This document shows positions 60,285 to 64,000 of a DNA stretch of 64,000 bases, one piece after another. Origin of the DNA: Dillenia suffruticosa (Eukaryota > Streptophyta > Magnoliopsida > Dilleniales > Dilleniaceae); the NCBI GenBank assembly GCA_033439265.1, contig JAVTVX010000035.1, positions 20,424,001 to 20,488,000 on the forward strand. Direction: 5' to 3'. The notes under the pieces were generated by a model. The model was not told the origin of the DNA and searched no databases. It saw only the letters and a list, made by a program, of their open reading frames with translations. A program made the translations under genes and the position numbers. Each line of letters begins with the position of its first letter. Positions within the stretch are counted from its first letter, which is position 1.

Positions 60285-62068
60285 ACTGTGCTTGATAAAG
60301 AATATTTATATCTGGAATCTGGAGTTACTAGCTCGAAAGATGGATGTCATAACCTTCGTCTTCGCGCCATCCGCATCCTGTGGCATATATCTTTGTCAAA
60401 AGTTCTACGTACCGCAGTAACCTCACTTCACTCATCTTGCCTTGGTGCTCTTATCTCATTAAATATTTGTAAACCCAACATTCGATCAACATGGGGCAAT
60501 TTTGATCATATAAAAGTGAATCTAAGCATTATTTGTTGAAGCCCCACTATGTATTTTCACGCTGTGCTCAATAATCATCACTAGTAGAGAACTGTAAACC
60601 ATTCATTCAAATCTTATACATCTTTAAATAAATTTCCTTAGTTACACTTCTCAAGTATAATTATGCATCTATTGGCAGGCTTGCACGCATTAAATACCAC
60701 TGAGGGTGCTTATTCCGGTCATTGACCAGATTTCCTTATTTCTTCCGTGTTTTTTCTAGACTGGCTCGTCACCCAGCATGGTCGATACCTAGATATAAAT
60801 TACAATGTTTTTCAAACCCACTTCGCTGCTGACCGTTGAGCATCGTATCAACTTTTCTACGATTTTAGGATGGCCATAAACTAACCGTGCAAGCCCTCAA
60901 AATTCTAGAGGGCCAATTAAATAAATGAGAAAAAAAAAAGAAAAAGAAAACTCTCGGGCGCATTCTGGTGTGGTTTTTCTTTTATTTTATTCTATCATCA
61001 TCTTTTAAAACTCGGGCCAAGCTGGGGCAAAATTGATTTGACCAACGTCTTGGAATTCTTCAGTCAACAAAATCGTGGTCCCGTGTCATCTTCCTATGGA
61101 TAATGGGCAATTGGATCCTAAGCAACACTAATACCTATTAGTACGGGACTATTTTCCTCAAAGATCACAAAAAAATAAAAAATAAAAAAACCGCAAATTC
61201 ATAACTTCCGATTTATGGACTTAAAATGAGTGTTGGAATAAATAAAAAATCCGATGCAAGGTCGATTATCACCATCCTTTTTAGATTTTCCTAAATATGT
61301 AGCATGCAATAGAACAATACAACTACAAAGTTCGTAAATTTGGGAAAAAAATAAGGAAAAAAAATTATACAAAAAAAAAAAACACACACACACAATCTCC
61401 ATCGCCTAGGATTGGATTCAAACAGTAGACATAACATGTAGCTCAATTACAGCTGCATATAAATTCACAATCATTTTCTTTGGAGGACCATGATCATATT
61501 CCCAAGGATGTCTAAAACAAAAGCATTATAAAAGCAGAGGGCAAGAAGTAATGCATAAGCTGTGAAAAATAAATTGTGATCAATACAAACAGCTCATTTA
61601 CAGTGCGTGAGTATTGCAAATCCTTCCATCTAAGCAAGTGCCTTAGATGAGGTCCGTAGTTAAAGCAGGCAGCTTAAGATAGAGATGTGTGTGGTGAAAA
61701 ATGGTGGTTAACTCGATAACGGGAAGGTAAAAGAGGAAAAAGAGAAACAGTAAAACCTAATTCGAGTGGCCTAACAAGAAACTAATGACAAAACACTATG
61801 CTTGCAGGTTGTCTCTTACCCCAACAGGTTCTGGTTGGGATTAAGCACCTGTTCTTGTTGTACTTACACTTTATTAAGGGTAGATCTTTGATCATGTGAG
61901 CACCAATCCCAACCATGAATTCCTCACGTGGTAACTGCCAGCAATGCAGTTCCAATAATTTTCTTCTTCGTCATTTCTCCCCCCCCCCCCGCGGCAAATG
62001 AGGGTTGAAAATAGAATCTCCCAGACAGCAGTAATGCAGAAGACTATACAAGAATGTAGTGAAGGCAT
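60285..62068. other. Convergent intergenic between DGAT1 and casein kinase I-like gene
   Basis: Contains the DGAT1 3'UTR from 60285 and the 3'UTR of the minus-strand kinase gene ending at 62068. A C12 run followed by GCGG lies at 61979-61994, and an (AC)n/A-run near 61370-61395. No gene is recognised. Confidence 0.5.
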
Positions 62069-64000
62069 CTAGTATTGAACCTTATCATCATTATCGAAAT
62101 GGAGACCTTCTATGCCCTTGAGTGTAGATTCATAGTTTTTGATTGTAGAGGCATGTCGAGCAGATGCGCCGCGCCTGGGATCTGAGGAACCCACTGGTGA
62201 ACTTCTTTGTGTACTTGAAACCTTACGTAATGCTCCTGGGCTAGCCTCAGTAGCACGGCGAGAAGGATCAGAATCACTTCCCATGTTAAGAGCATCACGG
62301 CTACTAGGCACAGCGGCTCGTCTTGAAGAACCACTTGACCGCCCCATGAAATTTGAACTTGATTGCTGCACATTAAAAGCATATTATAATTAACAAGGCT
62401 AAATTTCAAATTGTCTTAAACCAAAAATAACAACAGAAATCATTCTGCTAGCAGGGAATATGTTCAAACAAAAAATCAAACAGATCAAAACAATGAACTA
62501 GGCTGCTGACAATTAAAACATTCATTCCAAGATATACCATAGGATCTTTTGTCCCTGAATGATGATTGGCCATCGGATTCTTTTGCTTTGAGAAACTTCC
62601 TGCAGCTATAGCCGGTCCAGCAATTCTACGGCGAGAGGAATCCATAGAAGCCAAACCAGTGGGCTTTCCATCTTCCCCACCTGGAACAAGTTGAGATGAA
62701 AATATGTAAACAAACCATACACTTTAGAGATCCCCATTGAGAATGTTAAGCCCCATACACTTATAAAGAAAAAAATAACTAGATATTATGAACCGGTATG
62801 CCAGGGCCTAAGCAACGCCAGGCAAGGAAAAAGATGAGTCAAATAAGAGAACATGGGGGTAACTAGAGAAGGTTGACATATATTAGAGGGATGCAAAAGG
62901 GGGTAGTAGTGAAAAATTTACTATGAGGAGCCATTACAGGGTTATATGAAAAACGTGAAACCCATAGAACATAAATACATCTAGATGAAAATTATTCCAA
63001 GCACAGACCTGAATGGCGATCACCATGAGAAACATGGGGTGGTAAGCCGGAACTAGGACCAGCAGAAAGACCCTATCAACAAGAACCATCATTAAAATTC
63101 AAAAAGAGAATATAATACCAGAAAAGATAGGAAAACAGAATTATTCACAGAACAACTTACAAGAGAACGGCTGGGAGGAGTAGCAACCTGTGATTGCTGA
63201 TACTTCAAAATAGTCCAGTCGAACACATAATCAAATTGGAAACCTACAAGATAGAAAAAGCATAACATTGTAAGCAACCAAGAGTATCTTTCTCATCAAA
63301 GTAGTTGACAGAAAGAGGGAACAATGCCACATGATGAATTTCACTTTTCCAAAGAATCCTAACACCCAAAAGCATCCAAGACCTTCTCGTATAAATAAGT
63401 CGCGGAAGATTCTTTTCAGATAAGCATAATCTGGTTTATCATCAAAGCGTAGTGAACGACAATAATGGAAATATGAAGCAAATTCTGTTGGATAGCCCCG
63501 GCACAATGCCTGGAGAGAAAGAATAATGTAATCCAGTGAGATTCCTTTATCTCTAATATATGTATGTTGTCTAACAAGTTATTTTTCAATTACCTCAATT
63601 GATGTGGAAACCTTCTTCTCACTAATTTTCTCATATTTTTGCTTCTTAGTTCCTGCCTTTAGTCCCTGCCAAGGAAGACTAAAGAGAAAATGGATACCAT
63701 CAACTGTATGAAATGAATATTGAATACCAAGACAAGAGAAGAGTTCACAGCAATGATTACCTTCCTCTTAAGAAGTACATAAGAACATAACCAAGAGATT
63801 CTAAATCATCCCTCCGACTTTGTTCTATATAGTTCAAGACATTTTAATAAAATGGAAACAAAATTAATACTCTGAAACCAGAAATTTTGAACTAAACAAA
63901 AAGCACAACACATGAAGAGAAAAAGGATAAAATCATACCAATGCCAAGGTGTGTATTCATGCTAGCATATCTCGCAGTTCCAGTCAAATTCTTATTTTCT
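62069..64000 (-). CDS. CKL: Casein kinase I-like protein kinase, 3' part (8 exons visible), truncated by window edge
   Basis: Ser/Thr kinase of the CK1 family. Minus-strand exons: 64000(edge)-63939, 63824-63761, 63678-63594, 63509-63383, 63243-63161, 63072-63009, 62680-62538, 62365-62069; phases are consistent throughout. The first visible residues [20 protein letters not shown] are the activation segment of CK1 kinases. They are followed by [39 protein letters not shown] and [20 protein letters not shown]. The kinase domain ends at [17 protein letters not shown]. The tail, about 180 residues, is Ser/Arg/Gly-rich and ends [18 protein letters not shown], typical of plant CKL isoforms. The ATP-binding half lies beyond the window. 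Which CKL paralogue it is cannot be decided. Confidence 0.94.

Noticed and set aside
1..64000. CRISPR array, bacterial operon, prophage or metabolic gene cluster
   Set aside because: There are no short direct repeats with unique spacers. All genes are intron-bearing plant genes or transposons. The neighbours belong to unrelated pathways, so no cluster or new system is claimed.

Overview
This is a plant nuclear genomic window. It has AT-rich intergenic DNA, genes with many GT-AG introns, a plastid-targeted carotenoid gene, a plant-type resistance gene, and CACTA, Ty1/copia, LINE and tRNA-related repeats. Protein similarity, judged by eye, fits a core eudicot; I cannot name the species. I rebuilt the exons by hand from splice consensus, reading-frame phase and remembered family sequence. 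Every complete multi-exon model closes to a whole number of codons.

Gene order: (1) 1-740, minus, 5' part of a CC-NBS-LRR resistance gene running off the left edge. (2) 3617-8678, minus, lycopene epsilon-cyclase, 11 exons, 540 aa. (3) 12402-18137, plus, TRB / single-Myb-histone telomere-repeat-binding factor, 6 exons, 285 aa. (4) 19263-20558, minus, intronless N-myristoyltransferase, 431 aa, convergent with TRB. (5) about 21660-24420, plus, a decayed LINE. (6) 26268-37826, plus, a broken THO6/DWA1-like WD40 gene with a full-length Ty1/copia element (28094-35274) inside one intron. (7) about 40600-44571, plus, translation initiation factor eIF4A, with a 5'UTR intron and 4 coding exons, 412 aa. 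(8) 49112-60284, plus, diacylglycerol acyltransferase DGAT1, 16 exons, 526 aa. (9) 62069-64000, minus, 3' part of a casein kinase I-like gene running off the right edge.

These are ordinary single genes from unrelated pathways: plastid carotenoid synthesis, telomere/chromatin, protein lipidation, translation, ER oil synthesis and signalling. They do not form a functional cluster. Three of them (TRB, NMT, eIF4A) carry a telo-box (AAACCCTAA) at their 5' ends, and TRB belongs to the family that binds this motif.

The most informative structures are the copia element and the gene it sits in. The element has a 5-bp target duplication, LTRs differing by four transitions and one indel, an uninterrupted 1332-codon polyprotein, a very GC-rich leader of repeated CGCG-type words, and a perfect hairpin in each LTR. 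The host gene carries several independent frameshifts and a likely lost splice donor. I found no CRISPR array, no rRNA or intact tRNA gene, and nothing I would defend as an undescribed biological system.
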